Source: Candidatus Rifleibacteriota bacterium (GTDB lineage: Bacteria; Riflebacteria; Ozemobacteria; Ozemobacterales; Ozemobacteraceae). From it: a stretch of DNA of 64,000 nt. The translations under genes were made by a program, and so were the position numbers. Below are positions 50,501 to 58,840 of the stretch, in pieces; positions within the stretch are counted from its first letter, which is position 1; each line of letters begins with the position of its first letter. The stretch lies in the NCBI GenBank assembly GCA_029564115.1, contig JAKQQP010000267.1, positions 1-64,000 on the forward strand, given 5' to 3'. The notes under the pieces were generated by a model. That model was not told the origin of the DNA. It saw nothing but the letters and a program-made list of their open reading frames with translations, and made no database searches.

Positions 50501-52680
50501 TCCTGGCTCTCTTCAAGCTTTTCGGAGGGAGAAGCTGTCTGGGTGACCGGAAGCTCAGGCTCTTTCTCTTTTTGTGGCGGTTCGATTTTTTCGAGAATAA
50601 TCCACTGGTTTGCCAGTTCGCTCATGGTCAGAATGCAGCTGCGGTAATTCTGATAGGCGGCATCGCTGAGAAACTCGTCGGCCCGGGCGATGAAGCGGTC
50701 AGAATAAATCAACTGCCTGCCGTTCTGGTTGATGTTCGACATAAAGACCAGGTCGGGAGAAGTGTGCTGATACTGTTTGCTCCAGGTAACCCAGTTGAAG
50801 TTTTCTGGCAGTTCAAAGACGATCGTCTGCTGGTTTTCTTCGGTGGCCCAGTACTGCATCGGGTAAGTTCTGGTTGCCAGACTTGCCGAACCCGAATTGT
50901 AATTGACCCAGAAGTTGGTGAAAGTCATGATTTTGTCAGAAGCCATCTGAGCCGCTTCAGGTATGCTGTAACTGAGAGTCAGCACTGCTGGCCCGTTGAG
51001 ATCATTCATGTCTGAAAAACCGAAGTTTTGCAATACAGCACGGGGATGCACTCTTTTGACGCGGCGCTCAGCGTAATTCTGTTTTTCTTTTTCTTTGATA
51101 GACTTCAGTTCACGAATGCCGGCCTCGTAAGGGCCTCTGTAAGAGAGCGATTCCTGAACGTTCATCGAGCCGTTTTCGAGAATCTTCACGATGACGGTGC
51201 GGTCGAATCTGTTCCATTCAAACGTCTGTCTGGGCATGGTATCAAAGAAAAAACCGCCCTTGCCGGTATCATGAAAGATGCCAACGGCGCCCTGCAGATA
51301 AGTCGGAATATAAGAAAAAGGCAGATAAATCGAGCCGCCATCGGTAAAGAAAGCCTGATTGTCGATAACTATTCTGAGAATGCTGTAATCAGCGAGTCCG
51401 AGATTGTTATGGTCTTTTACGGTGATCAGCTCGCGTTTGCTGGAACTGAAGCCGGGTTGGGATTCGATACCGATTTTTTGCAGAGCAAAATGCAGCAGAG
51501 CAAGGTTGGCCTGGCTGTTGCCGTATTTTTTCTGGAGACTGATATTGGTAGATACTGGCTTGAAGCTGCCCATCTCGTGAACGCCCATGCCAACGTCGCG
51601 AATATCACGGTTTATCGCTTCGTAAATACGGCTTACCTTATGAAATGGGGTCATGTCGTCGGTTAATTTTAGTCTGGCAATGAATTCGTCGAGCAGCACC
51701 TCGGAAGGCTTTGCTTCTTCATAGGCGGCAGCAAGCTTTTGCGCAGTTTTTTCCCAGTCGTGGGGCTGGTAAAGAACGACGCGGGGAAAGATGCGGCTGC
51801 GTGCCAGCATGTTCTGTTCGGGAATATAGCCCTTCGGGTCTGAGAAAATCCACTTCCAGGAAGTTTTGCCACCCTGGGTCTTTTCGTGAAATCTGGGGGC
51901 GTTTTCGCTGGGCCACTGCATCTGCACTTTGTTCAACTTCATTTTTTCGGGAAAAATGACCGAAAGTTCTTCGTGCAACACCGGTTCGCGCTCACCGAAA
52001 GTGTTTGAGAGCGTGAAGGGGTGAATTTCGTCGATTCCAGAGAGTTCGCGCACGAAGCAGAAGTCGATGATGCTGCCGATATCGACCTTTTTCAGGGCCA
52101 TTTTGAATTTTTTGAGGCGGGCGTATTCAGGGGTTCCTGAGAGCAGCGATTCATCTGAAATTGCATCGTCGGTGATATGGTAGACCCGACCTTCGGGTGA
52201 GTAAGTATGGGCATACTCGAGGTTGCAGTTTTCGCGTTCGGTGTAATAGTAGAACGACTGGTTCGCTACGTCGAGGCCCGGTTCTTTGAGAATCTGAACT
52301 ATTTCTCTGTTTCTGACGACGATTTTGTTCTCTGAGAGGTATTCGACTTCGTTGAGGCGATATAGAGTCACATAATTGGCGTTGGTAAACAGGGTCGGGT
52401 CAGGCAAATTTTTAAGAATGCCGGCCGCGATCGGTTCGGTTATGCTGGCGACGTTGTCGATTTCATCGCCTTTCCGAATTTTTGAAAGCAGAATGTGCGC
52501 TACTTCATCGTGTTTGAATTCGCGCACGCCGCGGTTCAGTTCTTCGAATGCGATCTGTTCGTTGTCGATGGCTTTGAGGCGGCCGACTATCTCTTCACCT
52601 TCGTTGAGATATATTACGTCAGCATTGGCGGCAAATAGTGTGATCAGGCTCAGAATGAGAGTTGTCAGCAGCTTTTTCAT
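50497..52680 (-). CDS. DUF3857/transglutaminase-like exported protein without the catalytic triad
   Basis: This 727-residue protein has a signal peptide (MKKLLTTLILSLITLFAANA), a short beta-rich N-terminal unit (VIYLNEGEEIVGRLKAI), a DUF3857-like beta-sandwich region (about residues 130-330) and a transglutaminase-fold region (about 350-470). In the last, the expected Cys motif YGDC reads KKYGNSQAN and the His strand reads LADYSILRI, so Cys and His are both lost. A C-terminal beta domain and a Pro/Glu-rich tail follow. It is a paralogue of the upstream gene and starts in an ATGA overlap with it. It is likely a non-enzymatic partner or binding protein at the envelope. Confidence 0.85.
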   Translation of the reverse strand: MKKLLTTLILSLITLFAANADVIYLNEGEEIVGRLKAIDNEQIAFEELNRGVREFKHDEVAHILLSKIRKGDEIDNVASITEPIAAGILKNLPDPTLFTNANYVTLYRLNEVEYLSENKIVVRNREIVQILKEPGLDVANQSFYYYTERENCNLEYAHTYSPEGRVYHITDDAISDESLLSGTPEYARLKKFKMALKKVDIGSIIDFCFVRELSGIDEIHPFTLSNTFGEREPVLHEELSVIFPEKMKLNKVQMQWPSENAPRFHEKTQGGKTSWKWIFSDPKGYIPEQNMLARSRIFPRVVLYQPHDWEKTAQKLAAAYEEAKPSEVLLDEFIARLKLTDDMTPFHKVSRIYEAINRDIRDVGMGVHEMGSFKPVSTNISLQKKYGNSQANLALLHFALQKIGIESQPGFSSSKRELITVKDHNNLGLADYSILRIVIDNQAFFTDGGSIYLPFSYIPTYLQGAVGIFHDTGKGGFFFDTMPRQTFEWNRFDRTVIVKILENGSMNVQESLSYRGPYEAGIRELKSIKEKEKQNYAERRVKRVHPRAVLQNFGFSDMNDLNGPAVLTLSYSIPEAAQMASDKIMTFTNFWVNYNSGSASLATRTYPMQYWATEENQQTIVFELPENFNWVTWSKQYQHTSPDLVFMSNINQNGRQLIYSDRFIARADEFLSDAAYQNYRSCILTMSELANQWIILEKIEPPQKEKEPELPVTQTASPSEKLEESQD

Positions 52681-54857
52681 TTATTGTCTCCTTCTGGGGC
52701 GAGAGCTTCGGTCTGAGATGCTGTTTCGATCGATGGGGTCGCCGAAGCTGTGATGCTTGTGTCTTCTTCGGGGCTGGCGGTCGTTTCTTCAAGAAAGATT
52801 TTTTGCTTCGAAGAATGGGCAATTTTTTCGAGATCGGTTTTAAACGCCTGGTAGTCTGCAGCCGGCACGACCCGGCGCGGGAATGCCAGTTTTCTGGTGA
52901 TTTTGATGGTGTCGCCCTGCAGATCGTAGATAATTTCGAATTCGACATAAGGGCTTTGCACGCGCAGAGCCGGCGGCAAAAATTTGACGTTGAAGCTGGC
53001 CGGCAGTTTGATTTCGACATTGTCGGTGCGCAGTCTGGAGGTGCCGTATTGAATGTCGTAGCGGCGTTTTTCGAGGCTGACTTCGCCGAATGACAATTCG
53101 AAATAAGGCACGGAAAAAATCATGTAACGGCCTGATTTAGTGGCAAAGCGGTTCAGGGTGTAGGCCGAGCGCGATTTGAACTGTGAGCTGAAATCGAGCG
53201 GGTCGCTGTGAGTGGCTATTTCGAGAGCATAGTCAGCGGTCAGAGCAGAGACCGACTGCCTGATCTGCCGTTCGTATTCTTCGGGCTTGAGGTTGCGGGC
53301 GGATTCTCTGAAACTGGCTTCGGATGGCCCATTTTGAGTGCTTTCAAAGTCGATTCTGGTGGTTCCGTCGGCTGCAAGCTGAATCTTACGGGTTACATGA
53401 ATGGCATTGTCTTCGGGTGGGGGGAGCGGCACCTGATTGCGCGTGCCGAGCATGGTATTGTCTGCTATGGTGTCGTGGTCATCAGAACGAAAGTAGGGGT
53501 AGCGGAAGTCGGTAGCGGTTGAATCAAGATAAAAAATGCGCCCGTCGAGGTGTACTTCGGTGATGCAGTGGTTGTCGTCAAAAATTGCTATATCGCGAAC
53601 CGCTTTTCCGGAGTCATTGGTGCGGACTCCGACCGGGTATGCCTCTACGCCGATGTGTTTCAGCATTGTGGCGAGCAGCATGCCCTTGTCTGTGCAATCG
53701 CCGTAACGATTTTTGAGCGTGTCTTCTGCCGGGTGTCCGACCTGATTGCTGGCGAGATTACCCTTGATCGAGACGTATCTGATCTCTTTCTGGCAGAATA
53801 GGTAAAGTCTGGCAATTTTCTCGTTGAGGTCGCGGGCACCTTCGATCAGCTCGTCAACCTTTTGCTTGACTGAATCGGTGAGTTGAAAGCGCTTTTCGAA
53901 CATGGGTCTGAGTTTGTTGTGAACATAGGTGAAGTCTTTGTGCAGGCTGAAGTGAACTGCCGGCACCACATCACGGTAGGGCGGCATATAAGGCTCTGAA
54001 ATAACTGGTGCCAGATCGGTCATTTTCCAGGTGTAGATGACCGAGCCGACTGCGTCTATTTTTTCCGGGGTTCCGAGTTCCGGGGGGCAGTTGTAGGCCA
54101 CGTAATGCAGCTCTTTCTCGTGTGGTATGCTGACGCGAAGTATTGATTCACCAACCGGGGCGCTCCATTGAAAAAAGTTGCGACCCTGAAACAGGTTGCG
54201 GTCGAAGGGGTTGTACTCTTCGGTTTCGTAGCAGTAGTCGACGAGGCAGCCGACAGCTACTTCGGGGATGTTAAAACTGAGTTCCTGATGCTGGTCGAAA
54301 AAAACGCTGCCGGAAGTACCTTTGGAAATCTTTATCTGTTCGGGCTGCAAATTGTGCACTGTGCCGTCGGGCAGATAAGATCTGGCGTGCAGCACTCTGA
54401 TGCGTTCTCGATTCGGGTCGAAGCTCATCGACACATGGGCTTCCCAGAGGGCTTCTTCTTTGGCGATGAACGAGATGCAGCGGTATCTTGACAGATTGGT
54501 ACCGTCAAGCCGATGCTGGTAGTTACTTTCTTCACTGACGAGTATTGATTGCGCATCCGGGTATTTTTTCAGCAGTTCCATGGCCCTGTGCATATGGGCT
54601 GCCAGGTCGGCGCTGTCGGTGGCCATCGCTTCTTTTTTTTGCTGTCTGGCGCTGAAACTGATGTTTTTGATCTCTCCACGCTGCAGTTCGAGCGTTTCTG
54701 TGCCCGTCTGCAGGAAGGCTTTGTCATCGAGATATTTTATGCTGTCTGACTCAACTGTGGTGCCGTCTGAAAGGGTTATGACCGCGGTGTTGCCTGTACT
54801 GACAAGTATCAGAAAACATAGAAAACACAGCAGAGATGTTTTGATAGTCGTTTTCAA
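52677..54857 (-). CDS. DUF3857/transglutaminase-like exported protein with intact triad
   Basis: This 726-residue protein has a signal peptide (KTSLLCFLCFLILVSTGNTA), an N-terminal beta unit (VITLSDGTTVESDSIKYL), DUF3857, and a transglutaminase domain. Catalytic Cys is in NRYGDCTDKGMLLATML, His in DDNHCITEVHLDG and Asp in FYLDSTATD. It therefore could act as a periplasmic transglutaminase, protease or amidase. A C-terminal beta domain and a Thr/Glu-rich tail end the protein. The start is TTG 54857 with GGAGG six bases before. It is the first gene of the surface operon and is coupled to its degenerate paralogue. Confidence 0.88.
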   Translation of the reverse strand: MKTTIKTSLLCFLCFLILVSTGNTAVITLSDGTTVESDSIKYLDDKAFLQTGTETLELQRGEIKNISFSARQQKKEAMATDSADLAAHMHRAMELLKKYPDAQSILVSEESNYQHRLDGTNLSRYRCISFIAKEEALWEAHVSMSFDPNRERIRVLHARSYLPDGTVHNLQPEQIKISKGTSGSVFFDQHQELSFNIPEVAVGCLVDYCYETEEYNPFDRNLFQGRNFFQWSAPVGESILRVSIPHEKELHYVAYNCPPELGTPEKIDAVGSVIYTWKMTDLAPVISEPYMPPYRDVVPAVHFSLHKDFTYVHNKLRPMFEKRFQLTDSVKQKVDELIEGARDLNEKIARLYLFCQKEIRYVSIKGNLASNQVGHPAEDTLKNRYGDCTDKGMLLATMLKHIGVEAYPVGVRTNDSGKAVRDIAIFDDNHCITEVHLDGRIFYLDSTATDFRYPYFRSDDHDTIADNTMLGTRNQVPLPPPEDNAIHVTRKIQLAADGTTRIDFESTQNGPSEASFRESARNLKPEEYERQIRQSVSALTADYALEIATHSDPLDFSSQFKSRSAYTLNRFATKSGRYMIFSVPYFELSFGEVSLEKRRYDIQYGTSRLRTDNVEIKLPASFNVKFLPPALRVQSPYVEFEIIYDLQGDTIKITRKLAFPRRVVPAADYQAFKTDLEKIAHSSKQKIFLEETTASPEEDTSITASATPSIETASQTEALAPEGDNK

Positions 54858-54887
54858 TGTGCGCCTCCGACAGAATTGTATGCTGCA

Positions 54888-54893
54888 ATTATA
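54888..54893 (-). promoter_or_regulatory. Possible -10 of the surface operon
   Basis: On the minus strand TATAAT lies about 30 bases before the TTG start at 54857. The -35 at 17 bases is TTTTAT, a poor match. Upstream is the terminator of the rhodanese gene, so transcription must begin in this 97-base gap. Confidence 0.45.
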
Positions 54894-54972
54894 GTTTCAA
54901 AACCGCTGGAATAAAAGCAAAATCTACAAAAACCGGGGCAAACGCATTAAAAACTTGAGCAGGTCAGCGGAT

Positions 54973-55004
54973 AAAAAAACGGGCCTTGCCATCGGCAAAG
55001 CCCG
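54973..55004 (-). terminator. Terminator after the rhodanese gene
   Basis: On the minus strand CGGGCTTTGCC pairs with GGCAAGGCCCG around GAT, followed by T7. It begins 17 bases after the stop at 55021. Confidence 0.92.
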
Positions 55005-55020
55005 CTTGATTACAGGGAGC

Positions 55021-55569
55021 TTATTTGGCGCTGGTAACAGGGTTTCCAGCTTCAACCCAGCCCTGAATTCCTTCAGGGTATTCGATCAGGTTGGTGTAGC
55101 CAAGCGACTTGAGGTGGGTATAAAGTTTGTGGCTGGCGGGGCATTTGACGTTTGAGCAGTAGGTGACGATCAAAGCTTCTTTGTTGGGAAGGACTTTGGC
55201 GATTTCTTCGGCTTTGGATTCGGCGTTGAGGGCAATAGCGCCGGCAATTCTTCTGCCGTCATCGAATTCGCCAGATCTGGCATCGAGAATTGTCAGAGGT
55301 GCGCCACTGTTGATAAGGGTTTTGAGGCCAAGAGTATTGATAGTTGCCGGAACATCTGTTGCGGCATCGACTTTGTCGGCTTTGTGTTCATGAGCGTCGG
55401 TGGCACATACGCCATCGGGGCAGGCTTCTGATGCCTTAACTTCCGTTGTCTGCTCTTTTTCTTCGTGGGCAGCTTCAGTTGCGCAGCTGTCACAACCGGG
55501 GCCGGCAAATGAGGCCGCTGCAAAAGAACCAATCAAGAGCACAGAAAAAAGGAAAAATCTAAATTTCAT
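55021..55569 (-). CDS. Exported rhodanese-domain protein with Cys-rich linker
   Basis: This 182-residue protein has a signal peptide (MKFRFFLFSVLLIGSFAAASFA), then a short His/Glu/Lys-rich segment with CDSC and CPDGVC pairs, and a rhodanese domain at about residues 75-178 with LDARSGEFDDGRRIAGAI and active-site loop YCSNVKCPAS (Cys). Periplasmic rhodanese proteins act on sulfane sulfur or bind redox partners. The paired cysteines and His residues before the domain could bind metal. AAGGAG stands before ATG 55569. It has its own promoter and terminator, so it is monocistronic. Confidence 0.9.
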   Translation of the reverse strand: MKFRFFLFSVLLIGSFAAASFAGPGCDSCATEAAHEEKEQTTEVKASEACPDGVCATDAHEHKADKVDAATDVPATINTLGLKTLINSGAPLTILDARSGEFDDGRRIAGAIALNAESKAEEIAKVLPNKEALIVTYCSNVKCPASHKLYTHLKSLGYTNLIEYPEGIQGWVEAGNPVTSAK

Positions 55570-55611
55570 ACTTGTCTCCTTAATGATAGAAAATTAGTAG
55601 CATCTAATCAG

Positions 55612-55647
55612 ATATTACACAAAATTAGTTTAATGTCAAACTAATTT
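55612..55647 (-). promoter_or_regulatory. Rhodanese gene promoter with overlapping inverted repeat
   Basis: On the minus strand TTGACA (55639-55634) and TAATAT (55617-55612) are 16 bases apart, about 43 bases before the start. The perfect inverted repeat AAATTAGTTT-N6-AAACTAATTT (55622-55647) covers the -35 and the stop of the esterase gene. It may be an operator or the esterase terminator. Confidence 0.6.
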
Positions 55648-56747
55648 TTGCCGAGAAGAAATTGAAGAGGCAGCTTGAGGCGTCTTGCCCAGGCGGCTTC
55701 GCAGTGAGTTGCCGCTTCGTCGAAAAAGCCCATAAGGTTTTTTCCCTCACAGAAACCACGTATTTTCAGCAGATTCATCATCTGAACGTAGCTGGCGGCA
55801 ATGGGGGGCTCGAATTCGCCGGTATCGAGATAAATACGGGTGTCGAGCGGCAGAGAGGCAGCCTGTTCGATCTGGGCGAAAATTTTGCCATCGGTTTTTT
55901 GGAAGGCACTTGAAAGACAGCCGGCCAGCGAAAACACTTGCGGGTGGTCGAGAAGCATCTGTAAAGACATCAGCCCGCCCATTGAAGAACCCATCAGTGC
56001 TCGGCCAGAACGGCTCTTGATGACGTTGAAGCGCTTCTCGACGAATGGAATGACTTCGTCGACAATAAATTTTGCGTAAGCTTTGCCTTCGCGGGTAAAG
56101 AGGTTGAGTTCTTTCATGCGGTCGGGTGAATTGGGTATTCCCACCACGATGCAGGGGCGGATCACGCCACTTTCGAGAAGATCGGAAATGTTTTCGTCCA
56201 CCTTCCAGTCAACTCCAGCAAAGGCGCTGGCTGGCTCGAAAAGATTCTGGCTGTCGTGCATGTAAATGACAGAGTTCGCCGGCCCGTCTTCAGAGTAGGA
56301 GTCTGGCAGCCAGACCTGTATTGGCCGCTTGTGTTTAAGGCCGCTACAGGGAAACCCGTCAAATTCGAGCAGTCTGCCGCGCACCGGGTCTGATTCGAGC
56401 ACCTGTCTGTCGAGCCAGTCGAGAATAGTGACTTTGATACTGGTATTGCGGGTGGCTTTGATGACCATATTCTCGGGAGGAATGATTTTGGGATCGCAGA
56501 TGCCCTGGGTTTTCCAGCTGCCGCGCGTCAGTTTGTATTCTATGATGCTGCCTTTGGCGGCTGTTAACGAGACGCGGTAGATGTCGTCATGATCTTTTTC
56601 GAGCTTTTTACCGGCCGGTTCCCAGTTGCCGAGGGTCGGGGAGTTCCCAGTGATGTAGAGGCTTTCGCCTGGCGGAAGTTCTTCTTTGAGTCTGATCTGA
56701 AGATCGATGCTGATGCTGGATTCTTTTTGTTGTGCTGTGGCTGTCAT
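55641..56747 (-). CDS. CBM20 starch-binding domain fused to an esterase (EstD/enterochelin-esterase type)
   Basis: The start is ATG 56747 with AAGGA eight bases before; the frame extends to 56792, but that part overlaps the htpG terminator. In this 368-residue protein, residues about 10-105 form a CBM20-like domain (LYITGNSPTLGNWEPAGKKL, YKLTRGSW). Residues about 125-365 form an alpha/beta-hydrolase of the putative-esterase family with nucleophile in MGSSMGGLMSLQ, Asp/Glu near LDTGEFE, and late His in ATHCEAAW. No signal peptide is visible, so it should act in the cytoplasm, perhaps on glycogen-associated or acylated substrates. A similar CBM-esterase fusion is known in several phyla, but the substrate here is unknown. 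Confidence 0.88.
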   Translation of the reverse strand: MTATAQQKESSISIDLQIRLKEELPPGESLYITGNSPTLGNWEPAGKKLEKDHDDIYRVSLTAAKGSIIEYKLTRGSWKTQGICDPKIIPPENMVIKATRNTSIKVTILDWLDRQVLESDPVRGRLLEFDGFPCSGLKHKRPIQVWLPDSYSEDGPANSVIYMHDSQNLFEPASAFAGVDWKVDENISDLLESGVIRPCIVVGIPNSPDRMKELNLFTREGKAYAKFIVDEVIPFVEKRFNVIKSRSGRALMGSSMGGLMSLQMLLDHPQVFSLAGCLSSAFQKTDGKIFAQIEQAASLPLDTRIYLDTGEFEPPIAASYVQMMNLLKIRGFCEGKNLMGFFDEAATHCEAAWARRLKLPLQFLLGKN

Positions 56748-56767
56748 TTTGTAGTCCTTAATTGAAA

Positions 56768-56789
56768 ACCGCCCGGTTAACCGGGCGGT
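56768..56789 (-). terminator. Terminator after htpG
   Basis: A perfect 22-base palindrome ACCGCCCGGTT/AACCGGGCGGT lies directly after the htpG stop, with a short T-run (TTTT) on the minus strand. The T-tract is short, so some read-through into the esterase gene is possible. Confidence 0.65.
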
Positions 56790-56794
56790 CATGG

Positions 56795-58750
56795 TTAGAG
56801 AGCTCCTGCCATAAGTTCGGCCACCTTGCGGTTGAAGCCGGCCGGGTCAGGCAGCTGGCCGCCTTCTGCCAGCAGGGCCTGGCCGTAAAGCAGTTCTGCA
56901 TATTCTTCGAGTCTTGGGTTTTTGCTGTCTTTGCTGAACAGCTCGTGCATCTTGCCGAGAAGAGGGTGTCCGGGGTTGAGTTCGAGGGTGCGTTTGACCT
57001 GGGGAACTTCTTTGCCTGAAGCGCGCAGCAGAGTTTCGAGGTGTGGAGTCATTTCGCCTTCTTCGCTGACAAGGCATGCGGCTGAAGTGCTCATGCGCCC
57101 TGAAAGTTTGACCGCTTTGATGTGTCTGTCGAGCTTGTTCTGAATGAGCTCGAGAAGTGACTTCCACTCTTCTTCTTTCTTTTTGAGAGTTTCGGTGGTT
57201 TTCTTGCGTTCTTCTTCAGAGCCAAGTTCAAGGCTGCCACGTGCCGCCGATTTGATTTTTTTGTCTTTGTACTCGCTGCAATACTGCACCCATACCTCGT
57301 CAACCGGGTCAGTCAGCAGCAACACTTCATAGCCTTTGTCTCTGAATGCTTCGAGGTGGGGGCTGTTTTCGATAACTTCACGCGATTCGCCGGTCAGGTA
57401 AAAGATTTTGTCCTGTTCAGACTTCATGCGCTCGAGGTATTCGGCCATCGTAAAATATTCGCTGCTCGACGCGGTGCTCTGGAACAGGCAGCATTCAAAG
57501 AGCTTTTCGCTGTTGCCCGGTTCTTTGAAGAGGCCTTCTTTGATGACAGCGCCGAATTGTTTCCAGAAACCGATATATTTTTCGCGGTCTTCACCGAGAA
57601 GTTTTTTTAAACCGTCGAGAACCTTGCGGGTGACTGTTTTGCGTATGGTCTGAATCTGACGGTCATGTTGCAGAATTTCGCGCGAGATGTTGAGTGAAAG
57701 GTCTTCTGAATCAACGACGCCCTTGATGAAGCGCAGGTAGTCAGGGATCAGCTCTTCGCAGTCGTTCATAATGAACACGCGTTTAACGTAGAGATTGATG
57801 CCGCGTTTTGAATTGGGCATGAACAGGTCAAAACCGGGCTTTTCGGGGATGAAGAGCAACGAGGTAAATTCGCTTGAAGTGCCTTCAGCCTTGAATGTCA
57901 GCCATTTAAGGGGACTGTTCCAGTCGTGGCTGATATGTTTGTAAAATTCGCGGTATTCTTCTTCGCTGACGTCTTTTTCAGAGCGCAGCCAGATTGCCTT
58001 CATCGAGTTGAGGGTTTCGTCTTCGATGACCGTCTGCTCCTGGGCACCTTCTATGGGTTTGCCGTTTTCATCGCGTTCGATCTGGTGGCGCTCGATCTGC
58101 ATTTTGATCGGGTAACCGACAAAATCAGAATATTTTTTCACGGTCTGGCGCAACACCCATTCCTGGGTAAAATCCTGAAAATCTTCGTCATCTTTTTCTT
58201 CGGCTTTCAGATGCAGGGTTATGCTGGTTCCGCAGCTTTCTTTGCTGCTTTCGGTGAGCGTATATGTCCCTTCTCCAGTAGAAGACCACATCCAGGCAGC
58301 TTCTTCGCCTGCTTTGCGGCTGGTCAATTCTACTTTGTCGGCGACCATGAAACTTGAATAAAAGCCAACACCGAACTGGCCGATCAATTCAGGGGCTCCC
58401 TCTTTTTTTTCACTGGCTTTTTTAAGCATTTCAGAAAATTCGGCGGTGCCCGATTTGGCGATAGTACCGATATAATTGATTATTTCATCGTGGCTCATGC
58501 CGATACCATTGTCAGAAATTGTAAGAGTGCGGTTTTTGCTGTCGGGGGTGAGTCTGATATGAAGATCTTCGGTGAGTTTGCGAAGATTTTCGTTGGTGAG
58601 AGAAGCGAATCTGAGTTTGTCAAGCGCATCAGAGGCGTTTGATATCAGTTCGCGCAGAAAGATTTCCTTGTGCGAATAAACAGAATGAATCATGAGGTCG
58701 AGCAGTTGTCGTGCTTCAGTTTTAAATTCGTGTGTGGTTGAACTGGTCAT
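56795..58750 (-). CDS. htpG: Chaperone HtpG (Hsp90)
   Basis: This 651-residue Hsp90 has ATPase motifs FLRELISNASDALDKLR, DNGIGM and QFGVGFYSSFM. Its middle-domain catalytic Arg region reads NLYVKRVFI, and a C-terminal dimerisation domain with a degraded MEEVD-free end is normal for bacteria. It remodels client proteins in the cytoplasm. AAAGGAG lies eleven bases before ATG 58750. No CIRCE element is seen in its upstream gap. Confidence 0.97.
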   Translation of the reverse strand: MTSSTTHEFKTEARQLLDLMIHSVYSHKEIFLRELISNASDALDKLRFASLTNENLRKLTEDLHIRLTPDSKNRTLTISDNGIGMSHDEIINYIGTIAKSGTAEFSEMLKKASEKKEGAPELIGQFGVGFYSSFMVADKVELTSRKAGEEAAWMWSSTGEGTYTLTESSKESCGTSITLHLKAEEKDDEDFQDFTQEWVLRQTVKKYSDFVGYPIKMQIERHQIERDENGKPIEGAQEQTVIEDETLNSMKAIWLRSEKDVSEEEYREFYKHISHDWNSPLKWLTFKAEGTSSEFTSLLFIPEKPGFDLFMPNSKRGINLYVKRVFIMNDCEELIPDYLRFIKGVVDSEDLSLNISREILQHDRQIQTIRKTVTRKVLDGLKKLLGEDREKYIGFWKQFGAVIKEGLFKEPGNSEKLFECCLFQSTASSSEYFTMAEYLERMKSEQDKIFYLTGESREVIENSPHLEAFRDKGYEVLLLTDPVDEVWVQYCSEYKDKKIKSAARGSLELGSEEERKKTTETLKKKEEEWKSLLELIQNKLDRHIKAVKLSGRMSTSAACLVSEEGEMTPHLETLLRASGKEVPQVKRTLELNPGHPLLGKMHELFSKDSKNPRLEEYAELLYGQALLAEGGQLPDPAGFNRKVAELMAGAL

Positions 58751-58798
58751 GGTCTGTTAACTCCTTTCGCTATACGGGTTTAAGATTTTACGGCAGAT

Positions 58799-58827
58799 AT
58801 TTAAACAATTTTTTGGCAAAAGTGCAA
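58799..58827 (-). promoter_or_regulatory. Possible htpG promoter
   Basis: On the minus strand TTGCAC (58827-58822) and TTAAAT (58804-58799) have 17-base spacing, 48 bases before the htpG ATG. It looks like a vegetative rather than sigma-32-type promoter. Confidence 0.5.
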
Positions 58828-58840
58828 TACCTGCTGAAAT

